13,245 nt of DNA, from the NCBI GenBank assembly GCA_963169055.1, contig CAUJFU010000343.1:1-13245 (forward strand), read 5' to 3'. Within the stretch, counting starts at the first letter, position 1, and each line of letters starts with the position of its first letter. The stretch is from Myxococcota bacterium (GTDB lineage Bacteria > Myxococcota_C > UBA6777). Position numbers and translations under genes: made by a program. Below, in pieces: positions 7,342-13,245 of this stretch. The notes below the pieces were generated by a model, which worked only from the letters and a program-made list of their open reading frames with translations, had not been told where the DNA came from and did not search any database.

Positions 7342-8094
7342 TCAAAAGCCGATCACTTCGGCAAGGAATCGACGGCTTCGCGTCTCATGGCCCAGCACGT
7401 GGCAAAGACGACGATCCAACAATCCTAAGACCTCACGCCACAAAAGCTCGGTCTCGCCTTCCAGCGTCACTTTCCGCTGCAAAGCATCCAACGCTGCACG
7501 CAAGATCGGCGTCAGCAACGGGGCTTCGCGGCTTTGTGTGGGCCGACAGTCGCCACAAATAAGACCTCCTTGGAGTAGATCAAAACGCGCCGTATGCACA
7601 AGAGCAATCATTGAACCGCATTCCATGCAGCGCGACCACGAGGGCAACAGACCCAACAGCTCAAGCAAGCGCATCTCAAAACGAGCAAGCGCTTTGGGGG
7701 TGAGCGCAGTCGAGGCACAGAAGCTTAAAAAGCCCGTAAACAGCGCATACAACGCTGCATTGGCGTCCCCCTCATCTGTCATCCGCAACATCAACTCTCC
7801 CGCAAATGATGCCGATGCAAATGCCCCCAACTCTTCGGGAAGGATCGCCACCCCCTCGCTTGGATCGACACGCAATAGCTGCGGCAAGCGTTCTTCTTCC
7901 CGCGCACGTTGAAACACCAAACGCAATCGCGCAAAACTTTGCAATTGACCTGCAAAACGCTTCTGGCTTTTTCGGGCCTTTGGGGCGCGAAATGCCATCC
8001 GCCCAAAGCGATCCGTCCAAAACGTGACGATCAGGTCGCTCTCTCCGACCTCACGCGACTGCAGCAAGATCCCTTCGCAGTGTTCTTCTTGCAT
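7342..8094 (-). CDS. recO: DNA repair protein RecO
   Basis: Recombination mediator of the RecFOR pathway; it binds SSB-coated single-stranded DNA and helps RecA load at gaps. The 250-residue product fits the usual length of about 240. The N-terminus (CEGILLQSREVGESD, then VTFWTDRFGRMAFRAPKARK) is the RecO OB-fold. A helical region follows (FEMRLLELLGLLPSW), then a four-cysteine zinc site at C156, C159, C180 and C183 (CMECG and GGLICGDC). ATG 8094 is chosen because AGAGGGG lies six bases upstream and the OB-fold begins there; the frame is open to a TTG at 8145. RecJ, its pathway partner, is encoded two genes upstream on the same strand, though intervening spacers of about 80-225 bases make a single operon uncertain. 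Confidence 0.95.
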   Translation of the reverse strand: MQEEHCEGILLQSREVGESDLIVTFWTDRFGRMAFRAPKARKSQKRFAGQLQSFARLRLVFQRAREEERLPQLLRVDPSEGVAILPEELGAFASASFAGELMLRMTDEGDANAALYALFTGFLSFCASTALTPKALARFEMRLLELLGLLPSWSRCMECGSMIALVHTARFDLLQGGLICGDCRPTQSREAPLLTPILRAALDALQRKVTLEGETELLWREVLGLLDRRLCHVLGHETRSRRFLAEVIGF

Positions 8095-8296
8095 CACAAA
8101 CCCCTCTGCAAACCTACATCGAAAACTTTTCGACAAACCATCCAACCCACCCCCAGACCCGATGCTTCCGCCCGCTGTGGGGGTGGCTGCTGTTGCGATT
8201 CCGACAACTGCTTTCTTTCCATCCTACCCGATGCTTCCGCCCCACCACGTCCCAACAGCCACCCAAACAACGGGTTCTTCTTGTTCTCCCACAACG
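8095..8296. other. Spacer between the TPR gene and recO with a 17-bp direct repeat
   Basis: ACCCGATGCTTCCGCCC is present at 8157-8173 and again at 8227-8243. A 66-codon frame on the minus strand runs from TTG 8294 to a TGA that overlaps the recO start as TGATG. It has no ribosome binding site and a low-complexity, Gln/Pro-rich content, so I do not call it a gene. No terminator is evident, and recO may be transcribed through from the TPR gene. Confidence 0.6.
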
Positions 8297-9148
8297 CTAC
8301 GGAACAGGCTTAACCACCACCGAAGAGGTCGGAACTGCCGCTGTCTGCTTGCGTGGGAACTCTACCGCCTGCTTGCCTTGGATCTCTTCGGTGAGCTTTG
8401 CACAAGCGCGGCGAACCGCAGGCTCTTTGCCCTCGGAAAGATCAGCACACTTTTGCAAATACAACAGAGCGTCTCGGTATTTCTTTTGCGGAACGAGTGC
8501 TCGTGCGAGGTGATAATAACCCGGGGAGAACTTATTGCATCGTTGGACGACTTCGCGCAGCGATTCTTCGGCTTCTTTCCACTTTCCTTGCGCCTTGTAC
8601 ACCAACCCAAGCAAACGATGGCCTTGACACAGCGTCGGGCAATGACTGATGCCCTGAATCAGCGAAGATACCGCCTTTTCGGGTTGCCCGTCCATGTGAT
8701 AAGCCCAACCAAGGCTGACTTCTGCGTTGCAAGGCGTTTGATACAAGACGTTGCTCAACGCTTTTTCATAAGCCACGATCGCCCGTTTCCAGTTGCGCAG
8801 CGCAGAAAACACCACCCCAAGGTTTCCCCAACCACGCGGAGAATTCGGCTCGATCTCCAAAGCTCGCTCGAAGTGCTTTTGTGCCAAATCAGGCCGTCTC
8901 ATACGCAACAGCGTCACACCCAAAGCCTCTTGAACCCAATAGCTTCGAGGGTTCAATTTTTCGGCTCGATGCAACAGCGCCATCGCCGCACGAAATTCGC
9001 CTCGGTTGTTTTGTTGGACAGCCATCTCCCACAAAGACTGCGCTTGTTTCGCTTCTTTTTGTGTCGGCATCGGGACACAGCCCACCAAACCACTCCACCA
9101 CGAAACAAACCATCCACACACCGCCAAGAAACGCATCACAACACGCAT
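8297..9148 (-). CDS. TPR lipoprotein, possibly a Tgl/PilW(PilF)-like type IV pilus assembly factor
   Basis: A 283-residue lipoprotein: a hydrophobic signal (VVMRFLAVCGWFVSWWSG) ends in the lipobox LVGC with Cys24 as the anchor. Residues 35-250 are about six TPR-like helix pairs, for example AAMALLHRAEKLNPRSYW, AQKHFERALEIEPNSPRGW and AIVAYEKALSNVLYQTPCNA. The Y-x-TP stretch after a TPR, followed by SLGWAY, and the overall order resemble Tgl/PilW pilotins, which help secretin PilQ assemble in the outer membrane. No other pilus gene is in view, so this assignment is tentative; a generic TPR scaffold is the alternative. ATG 9148 is favoured by GGTGG seven bases upstream; ATG 9163 is also possible. 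The frame extends to 9370, but that part lies over the dispersed repeat and is not coding. Stop is TAG. Confidence 0.8.
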   Translation of the reverse strand: MRVVMRFLAVCGWFVSWWSGLVGCVPMPTQKEAKQAQSLWEMAVQQNNRGEFRAAMALLHRAEKLNPRSYWVQEALGVTLLRMRRPDLAQKHFERALEIEPNSPRGWGNLGVVFSALRNWKRAIVAYEKALSNVLYQTPCNAEVSLGWAYHMDGQPEKAVSSLIQGISHCPTLCQGHRLLGLVYKAQGKWKEAEESLREVVQRCNKFSPGYYHLARALVPQKKYRDALLYLQKCADLSEGKEPAVRRACAKLTEEIQGKQAVEFPRKQTAAVPTSSVVVKPVP

Positions 9149-9227
9149 TCGTTTTCCACCCATCGCATCGCTCACAAACCTTCGTGCGCTGTTCTTTGCT
9201 GTTCTCTCGCACAGATGAACCGTCGAC

Positions 9228-9304
9228 AAAAAACCCCGTGTCGCGACCCTCCAAGCGATGCCGTCGTTGGTTTGAAAAACGGCGCTGTCTTCGCCAACAC
9301 GGGG
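9228..9304 (-). terminator. Intrinsic terminator of the secreted-protein gene (3' part of repeat copy B)
   Basis: On the minus strand CCCCGTGT (9304-9297) pairs with ACACGGGG (9241-9234), followed by six T (9233-9228). An inner GCCGT/ACGGC pairing is also possible. It separates the secreted-protein gene from the TPR gene downstream, which therefore probably has its own promoter in 9149-9227. Confidence 0.65.
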
Positions 9305-9363
9305 GTCAAGGGGCGCAAGTCCCTTGCGGGGCGTAGGGTGGCACCCCACAAAAACCATCCAAC
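9228..9363 (-). repeat. Dispersed ~135-bp repeat, copy B
   Basis: The reverse complement of this stretch matches 4084-4220. Shared blocks include TTGGATGGTTTTTGTGGGGT at its start, CAAGGGA...CCCCTTGACCC, CCGTGTTGGCGAAGA, CAACGACG and CACGGGG plus T. It begins about ten bases after the stop codon of the secreted-protein gene, on the same strand, exactly as copy A follows the phosphohexomutase. Where the two differ, the hairpin arms tend to stay paired, for example GTGGGG with CCCTAC through a G-T pair. Confidence 0.85.
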
Positions 9364-9373
9364 GGCACAACCC

Positions 9374-10054
9374 CTATTTCAAAAAGACCGTGTAGATGTG
9401 ACGAAAGTTGTCCATCTCGGCCCCTTTGCGCGTGTAATCCAGCTTTTTATCATCTTTGATCTTGACTTGGCCTCCGTCGATCTGGCCGGGATAGATCTTG
9501 AGGTTAAGATCGCCCGCTTCGCGTGCGTTCATCTTCGAGGCTTCGAGGACGATCTCGTTGGAACCTTTTTTCAAAAAGGGTGTGATATCCACCACATCTT
9601 GCTCAACGTGGAGCGGGATATTGCGTGCAAGACGCCCGTTGATCCGAAGTTTCACGGCATATCCGCTTGCGCGTGCGCTGGTGCGTTGGATCAACAGCAC
9701 ATATTTCTCAGCGGGGGCTGCTCCGACCGCATACCTAGAAGGGATCGTCACTTTGCCGCTTGAAGACGGCGTTGGATCGGTGGTAGTTGGTGTTGGCTCA
9801 GGCGTAGTCGCCGTCGAATCAGGCGTCCGCAGGCTCGGAGGAGTCGGACTGGCGGGGCCTTGGATCTTGACTTGGTATTGTTTCCCATAAATGTACACAT
9901 TGCCCATCGCATCGATCTTGACGGAAACATTCGTAAAAGTCTGATCCCGCACAGAGTTGATCGGAACATCGTTCAAATACACGCGGCGTGCTTCCGCTTG
10001 TTTGGGCAGCACAAGCCCCAACAATCCGAACAAGACAAAGATTCTAGTAAACAT
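9374..10054 (-). CDS. Secreted two-domain protein of unknown function
   Basis: A 226-residue exported protein. The signal peptide is FTRIFVLFGLLGLVLPKQAEA, with likely cleavage after Ala22 and no lipobox. The N-terminal domain (about 24-66) reads as short beta strands (VYLNDVPINSV, FTNVSVKIDAMGNVYIYG, YQVKIQG). A Pro/Thr/Ser-rich linker follows (67-100). The C-terminal part (101-226) looks like a beta-sandwich: YVLLIQRT, YAVKLRING, then VDITPFLKKGSNEIVLEA, a pattern seen in carbohydrate-binding-type jelly rolls, and LNLKIYPGQIDGG. I do not recognise a named family. Start: ATG 10054 with AAGGAG about seven bases upstream; the frame runs to 10138 but overlaps the recJ end there. It lies 80 bases downstream of recJ and ends in TAG just before repeat copy B. 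Confidence 0.85.
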   Translation of the reverse strand: MFTRIFVLFGLLGLVLPKQAEARRVYLNDVPINSVRDQTFTNVSVKIDAMGNVYIYGKQYQVKIQGPASPTPPSLRTPDSTATTPEPTPTTTDPTPSSSGKVTIPSRYAVGAAPAEKYVLLIQRTSARASGYAVKLRINGRLARNIPLHVEQDVVDITPFLKKGSNEIVLEASKMNAREAGDLNLKIYPGQIDGGQVKIKDDKKLDYTRKGAEMDNFRHIYTVFLK

Positions 10055-10134
10055 CCATCTCTCCTTTTTTGTTGTGTTGGCAGCAGCTTCACGAAGCGGA
10101 GTGTAGCCAACAAAACAAACAGGCGTCAAGCTTC

Positions 10135-11856
10135 TCACATCACGCGGATCTGTTTGATCATCATTTCGATGGAGTGCCGACCTTGAAAGTCGTTGATCTG
10201 CGGCTTATAGGCGATCGCGATGCGCTTGGTGGGGGGGAGTGGGCTTTGATTGAACGCGATCCCATCGCGTGGTTGTTTTCGCCCACGCACCGACAGTTTG
10301 AGATGCTGTTGTTTAACGATGCGTTGGCTTACGATGGCCAGATCGCGGGCCACAAAGACAGGAGCGGGGTTCCCCATCCCAAAAGGCTCCAAGCGTTCGA
10401 GCGCATCCAGCAGTTCTTGCTTTAGATCGCCCGGGTCCATCTCGATATCGTATTCAAGGCGGGGCTGGAGATCTTCGGGCGTCAGGGCGGCCCGAGCTTG
10501 TGCGGTAAAAGCTTCTCGAAACGCCCCAAGCTGGTCCGTTTTGATCGAAAGACCGGCTGCCGCTGCGTGTCCACCGCATTTAAGCAATAGAGATTCGCAG
10601 GCTTTCAAGGCGTTGTAGAGATGGAAGCCTGAGATGCTGCGTGCCGAGCCTTTGCCTTCGCTACCGTTCAAGGCGATCACCACAACAGGCCGATGGTAGG
10701 CGTCAACCAACCGAGACGCCACGATACCGATCACTCCGGGATGCCATTGTTCATGGCCCAACACGATCGCGTGCTCCGAAAGCAGATCAGGTGATTTTTC
10801 CAAAAGATCTCGCGCTTGGTTTTGGATCTCTCGCTCGGTTTGTTGGCGTTCTTGGTTTTCGCGGTTGAGTACTTCCGCCAAAGACCGCGCTCGATGAAAG
10901 TCTTGGGTCGTCAACAACTCCACCCCTGCGCTCGCATCGCTCATCCGCCCTGCTGCGTTCACTCGCGGCCCGATCTTGAACCCCAGATCGTATGCTTCAA
11001 CCTTTTCTCTCACCCCTGCCACTTCCATCAACGCACGCAAACCCAACCACTCGGTGCGCTTCATCTGCTGGAGTCCCTTGTTCACCAACAAGCGATTCAC
11101 ACCCCGCAAAGGAACGATATCGGCCACCGTCCCCAAAGCCACAAAGTCGAGATAGCGATTGAGCTTCGGTTCTACCCGATGCTTCGCCGTAAAGAAGCCG
11201 CGTTCGCGCAGAAAAGAGCGCAGTCCGATCATCAACTGAAACGTCACACCCACCGCTGCAAGGATCTTTTCAGGATACGGGCATCGCGGTTGATGGGGGT
11301 TCAAGATCGCGTTGGCTTCGGGAAGATCGGGCGGGGCTTGATGGTGATCGATGATGATCACATCCATCCCCATCTGCCGCAACTCGCCGACCTCTTCGCG
11401 GCTCGATATCCCACAGTCCACCGTCACCAACAGATCACACCCCAACGCCACAATCTCGGGAAAACAGGCTTTTTGCAGACCGTAGCCATGCGTCACACGG
11501 TGCGGAATAAAGAAGTGCAACCGATCGCTTTGAACGCCCAACTCCAACAAAAACAGATACAGCGTCGACGTCGACGTCACCCCATCCACATCATAATCCC
11601 CATAGATCACGATGCGTTCGTTGCGCTCCAACGCCAACGTGATCCGTTCACAAGCCTCCTTCATCCCCAGCATCTGCTCGGGCTTGGGCATGTGTTCCCA
11701 CGCGGGCGACAAAAAACGCTCGGCTTCTTCGATCGTATGGATATCGCGCAACACCAACAGTCGCGCAATCGTCGACTCGATCCCCAGTTCTTCTTCCAGT
11801 CGCCGACAGATCGCAGGATCCACCGCACGACGCTCTCGCCATATCGTCGCATTCAT
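10135..11856 (-). CDS. recJ: Single-stranded-DNA-specific exonuclease RecJ
   Basis: A 5'-3' exonuclease on single-stranded DNA acting in recombinational, mismatch and base-excision repair. The 573-residue length is typical. The DHH-family motifs are intact: GDYDVDG (86-92), VTVDCGIS (144-151), IIIDHHQAP (167-175) and ALGTVADIVPL (240-250). They are followed by GPRVNAAGRM (296-305), the DHHA1 segment WHPGVIGIVASRL (371-383) and GGHAAAAGLS (428-437). An OB-like C-terminal domain ends with the frame. The ATG 11856 start fits the family N-terminus, but its ribosome binding site is weak (AAGAAG). It is the first gene of the leftward series; recO lies downstream. Confidence 0.97.
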   Translation of the reverse strand: MNATIWRERRAVDPAICRRLEEELGIESTIARLLVLRDIHTIEEAERFLSPAWEHMPKPEQMLGMKEACERITLALERNERIVIYGDYDVDGVTSTSTLYLFLLELGVQSDRLHFFIPHRVTHGYGLQKACFPEIVALGCDLLVTVDCGISSREEVGELRQMGMDVIIIDHHQAPPDLPEANAILNPHQPRCPYPEKILAAVGVTFQLMIGLRSFLRERGFFTAKHRVEPKLNRYLDFVALGTVADIVPLRGVNRLLVNKGLQQMKRTEWLGLRALMEVAGVREKVEAYDLGFKIGPRVNAAGRMSDASAGVELLTTQDFHRARSLAEVLNRENQERQQTEREIQNQARDLLEKSPDLLSEHAIVLGHEQWHPGVIGIVASRLVDAYHRPVVVIALNGSEGKGSARSISGFHLYNALKACESLLLKCGGHAAAAGLSIKTDQLGAFREAFTAQARAALTPEDLQPRLEYDIEMDPGDLKQELLDALERLEPFGMGNPAPVFVARDLAIVSQRIVKQQHLKLSVRGRKQPRDGIAFNQSPLPPTKRIAIAYKPQINDFQGRHSIEMMIKQIRVM

Positions 11857-11908
11857 CGAAAAACTTCTTTCTGGCCCAACGCAAACCGCCCAACCTAGGC
11901 CATCTCCG

Positions 11909-11938
11909 CGTATACTGCCTGCACAAAGATCGTGTCAT
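11909..11938 (-). promoter_or_regulatory. Candidate recJ promoter at the edge of the REP array
   Basis: On the minus strand ATGACA (11938-11933), five of six to the -35 consensus, is followed after 18 bases by TATACG (11914-11909). The -10 lies about 52 bases before the recJ ATG. The first base of the -35 box is also the first base of the repeat unit. Motif match only. Confidence 0.35.
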
Positions 11939-12060
11939 ACGAAATCTGCCCACAGTGTGATCGGCCTCTGTAGGGGCAGCCCCCTGTGGCTGCCCGACGT
12001 ACGAAATCTGCCCATAGTGTGATCGGCCTCTGTAGGGGCAGCCCCTGTGGCTGCCCGACA
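11938..12060 (+). repeat. Two tandem ~62-bp units, each with a GTAG-footed REP hairpin
   Basis: Units 11938-11999 and 12000-12060 are nearly identical, differing by one substitution (cacag/catag) and one fewer C in the loop. Each carries TGTAG followed by a perfect 8-bp stem GGGCAGCC/GGCTGCCC. In unit 1 this is 11974-11981 with 11988-11995; in unit 2, 12036-12043 with 12049-12056. A GTAG foot beside an imperfect palindrome is the hallmark of REP elements moved by RAYT (IS200/IS605-related Y1) transposases. No transposase gene is in the window. Confidence 0.9.
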
Positions 12061-12084
12061 ATAGGGCGTGCGAATCGCACCTAT
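12061..12084. repeat. Second palindrome (ATAG...CTAT) beside the REP pair
   Basis: GTGCGA (12068-12073) and TCGCAC (12075-12080) form a perfect stem around a single A, flanked by ATAGG (12061-12065) and CCTAT (12080-12084) with a short bulge. It directly abuts the REP units but differs in stem sequence, so it may be another REP-like class. Confidence 0.7.
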
Positions 12085-12238
12085 CGTCTCGCTCCTAGGA
12101 CTAGGCAAACAAGACGTCACATCAAGACGATCGATGACTTCGGCCTCGCAAAATAAAACGCGGATGGAATGGGATGAAACAACACAGGGGGGAGAGAAAG
12201 CTCGGTAGGATCGAAGGGTTCAAGCAAGGATCCAAGGA

Positions 12239-13042
12239 TCAGGTGGTCACACCTTTTCGGCGCAAGCGGCGGGTTTCGCGTTTTTCAATCGCTTCTTGCT
12301 CTGCGGTGCGCTCGCCTTGCGTGAAGTAATTATCGAGGAAGTACACCAACGGACTTGCGATCGCGATCGAAGAATATGTACCGATCAAGATCCCGAACAT
12401 CATTGCAAACGAGAACCAGCGGATGTTCGAACCACCGTACAAATAGATCGGTGTCACCGCGATAAAGGTCGTCAATGACGTCAACAACGTGCGGCTCAAT
12501 GTCTCGTTAATCGAGCGGTTCATCACTTCGCCAAAGTCCACACGCGACTTTTGCCAGTTTTCACGGATACGGTCGTACACAACGATGGTGTCGTTCAGCG
12601 AGTATCCGACAATCGTCAGCAACGCTGCGATGATGCTGAGATCAAAGGGCAGAGACAACACGCTAAACAAGCCCACCGTGATCACAACGTCGTGAACCAA
12701 CGCAAGCACCGCACCCGGCGCATAACGGAAGTCAAAACGGATCGCGATGTAGATCAAAATAAAGAACATCGCCAACACAATCGCCAAAATACCTTGGTCT
12801 CGTAGCTGGCGACCGACACGTGGACCGACCGCTTCTACTCGCTCGATCTTGTACGTATTCTTCCCATACAACGAGATCAACGCCTTTTCCAGTTCCCCGC
12901 TCAATCCTGAAAACGACATCATATACTCGAACCCTTCGACTTTTCCGCCCGAAGGCTCGCCGATCTCGACTTGACCCAGACCCAGCGAACGAAACACTTC
13001 GCGGATGCGCTCGCCTTCATCGGCGATCTTCGTCACGTCCAC
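12239..13042 (-). CDS. secF: Protein translocase subunit SecF, 3' part after an in-frame stop
   Basis: SecF works with SecD at the SecYEG channel, using proton motive force to help pull proteins across the inner membrane. The 267 codons from GTG 13042 encode part of the periplasmic domain, VGPRVGRQLRDQG (72-84), and five membrane segments from about residue 84. Hallmarks include HDVVITVGLFSVL (117-129), TIVGYSLNDTIVVYDRIREN (143-162), SINETLSRTLLTSLTTF (177-193) and GTYSSIAIASPLV (221-233). SecF normally has six membrane segments; the first, and the DxxGG start of the periplasmic domain, are missing. The frame continues upstream past 13042, but a TAG at 13121-13123 blocks it. GTG 13042 has no good ribosome binding site, so this is probably not a natural start. 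Confidence 0.88.
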   Translation of the reverse strand: MDVTKIADEGERIREVFRSLGLGQVEIGEPSGGKVEGFEYMMSFSGLSGELEKALISLYGKNTYKIERVEAVGPRVGRQLRDQGILAIVLAMFFILIYIAIRFDFRYAPGAVLALVHDVVITVGLFSVLSLPFDLSIIAALLTIVGYSLNDTIVVYDRIRENWQKSRVDFGEVMNRSINETLSRTLLTSLTTFIAVTPIYLYGGSNIRWFSFAMMFGILIGTYSSIAIASPLVYFLDNYFTQGERTAEQEAIEKRETRRLRRKGVTT

Positions 13043-13120
13043 TTTCGGGGGAGTTTTCTTCGCGGTGGCTGCCGTAGTGGCTTGCGTTGCTGCAACAGTC
13101 GCAGGCTTCGAGGTCGGGGA

Positions 13121-13245
13121 CTACTCGTCCTTCTTTGCTGCCATCTTCAACGGGCGATTGAAACGCACTTCCACGCGATCGCCGCCTTCTTCCCGAAAAC
13201 GAAACGAGCGGATCGTGAGTTGTTCATCACCTTTCAGCTTGGCTT
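13121..13245 (-). pseudogene. secF: Probable 5' part of secF, ending at an in-frame TAG, partial
   Basis: The frame enters from the right edge and stops at TAG 13123-13121. It is the same frame as the SecF part that resumes immediately after. The last codons read FREEGGDRVEVRFNRPLKM then AAKKDE. The GGDRVEVRFNRPL part resembles the start of the SecF periplasmic domain (GGTxVEVRF type). After the stop, 27 codons of Ala/Thr/Lys/Pro linker lead into VDVTKIADEGERIREVFRSLGL, which looks like the continuation of that domain. No other frame offers a better join. Alternatives are a real gene end of an unrelated protein or a sequencing error. Confidence 0.5.

Larger units (their letters stand above)
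11857..12238. other. Noncoding region between secF and recJ, dominated by palindromic repeats
   Basis: These 382 bases hold two tandem REP-bearing units and a third palindrome, listed separately, and the likely recJ promoter. The remainder, 12085-12238, shows no gene and no clear secF terminator; short AAGGATC direct repeats lie just downstream of the secF stop. Open frames across the repeats translate palindromic DNA and are not credible proteins. Confidence 0.7.

Noticed and set aside
8094-8294. 66-codon minus-strand frame ending TGATG on the recO start
   Set aside because: The overlap suggested translational coupling, but it starts with TTG, has no ribosome binding site and is low-complexity.
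9149-9370. N-terminal extension of the TPR lipoprotein to 9370
   Set aside because: Most of it is the dispersed repeat and terminator hairpin, and it would bury the signal peptide and lipobox more than 70 residues inside the protein.
11648-12120. Minus-strand open frames across the REP region
   Set aside because: They translate the tandem palindromes into repeated Gly-Gln-Pro/Ala-Pro-Thr-type peptides, overlap recJ in part, and have no ribosome binding site.
13121-13123. Genome-wide recoding of TAG as sense
   Set aside because: At least four other genes here (pterin dehydratase, crcB, TPR lipoprotein, secreted protein) end naturally at TAG.

Overview
The window reads as chromosomal DNA of a Gram-negative bacterium, probably from the former deltaproteobacterial groups (Myxococcota and relatives). 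The reasons are two lipoproteins with clear lipoboxes, one of them a very cysteine-rich surface protein of a type common there, a Tgl/PilW-like TPR lipoprotein, and a set of poorly conserved exported proteins among housekeeping genes. This placement is an inference from gene content, not a marker-based assignment. No phage, plasmid, IS, CRISPR, tRNA or rRNA is visible.

Layout. 1-1484 (-): an exported M16-family protein, cut by the left edge, whose zinc motif is degenerate. 1485-1843: divergent control region. 1844-4048 (+): a long phosphohexomutase ending in a strong hairpin terminator that is part of a dispersed repeat. 4242-5246 (-): a deoxynucleoside kinase followed by a pterin-4a-carbinolamine dehydratase. 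5331-5708 (+): the fluoride channel CrcB, divergent from the kinase. 5832-11856 (-): five genes on one strand, in transcription order recJ, a secreted two-domain protein, a TPR lipoprotein, recO and a cysteine-rich lipoprotein. A second copy of the dispersed repeat lies between the secreted protein and the TPR gene. 11857-12238: noncoding, with two tandem 62-bp units carrying GTAG-footed REP hairpins and a third palindrome. 12239-13245 (-): secF, whose reading frame is interrupted by an in-frame TAG.

How the genes relate. Most are independent housekeeping functions: sugar-phosphate interconversion, dNTP salvage, pterin recycling, fluoride export, RecFOR/RecJ repair and Sec-dependent export. 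The exported proteins (M16-like, TPR, cysteine-rich and two-domain) would all use the Sec pathway to which SecF belongs, but nothing ties them into one machine. I see no convincing new multi-gene system. The most informative anomalies are the interrupted secF frame, the gene-end repeat that doubles as a terminator, the GTAG-type REP pair, and the pseudo-peptidase with its 12-residue repeats.
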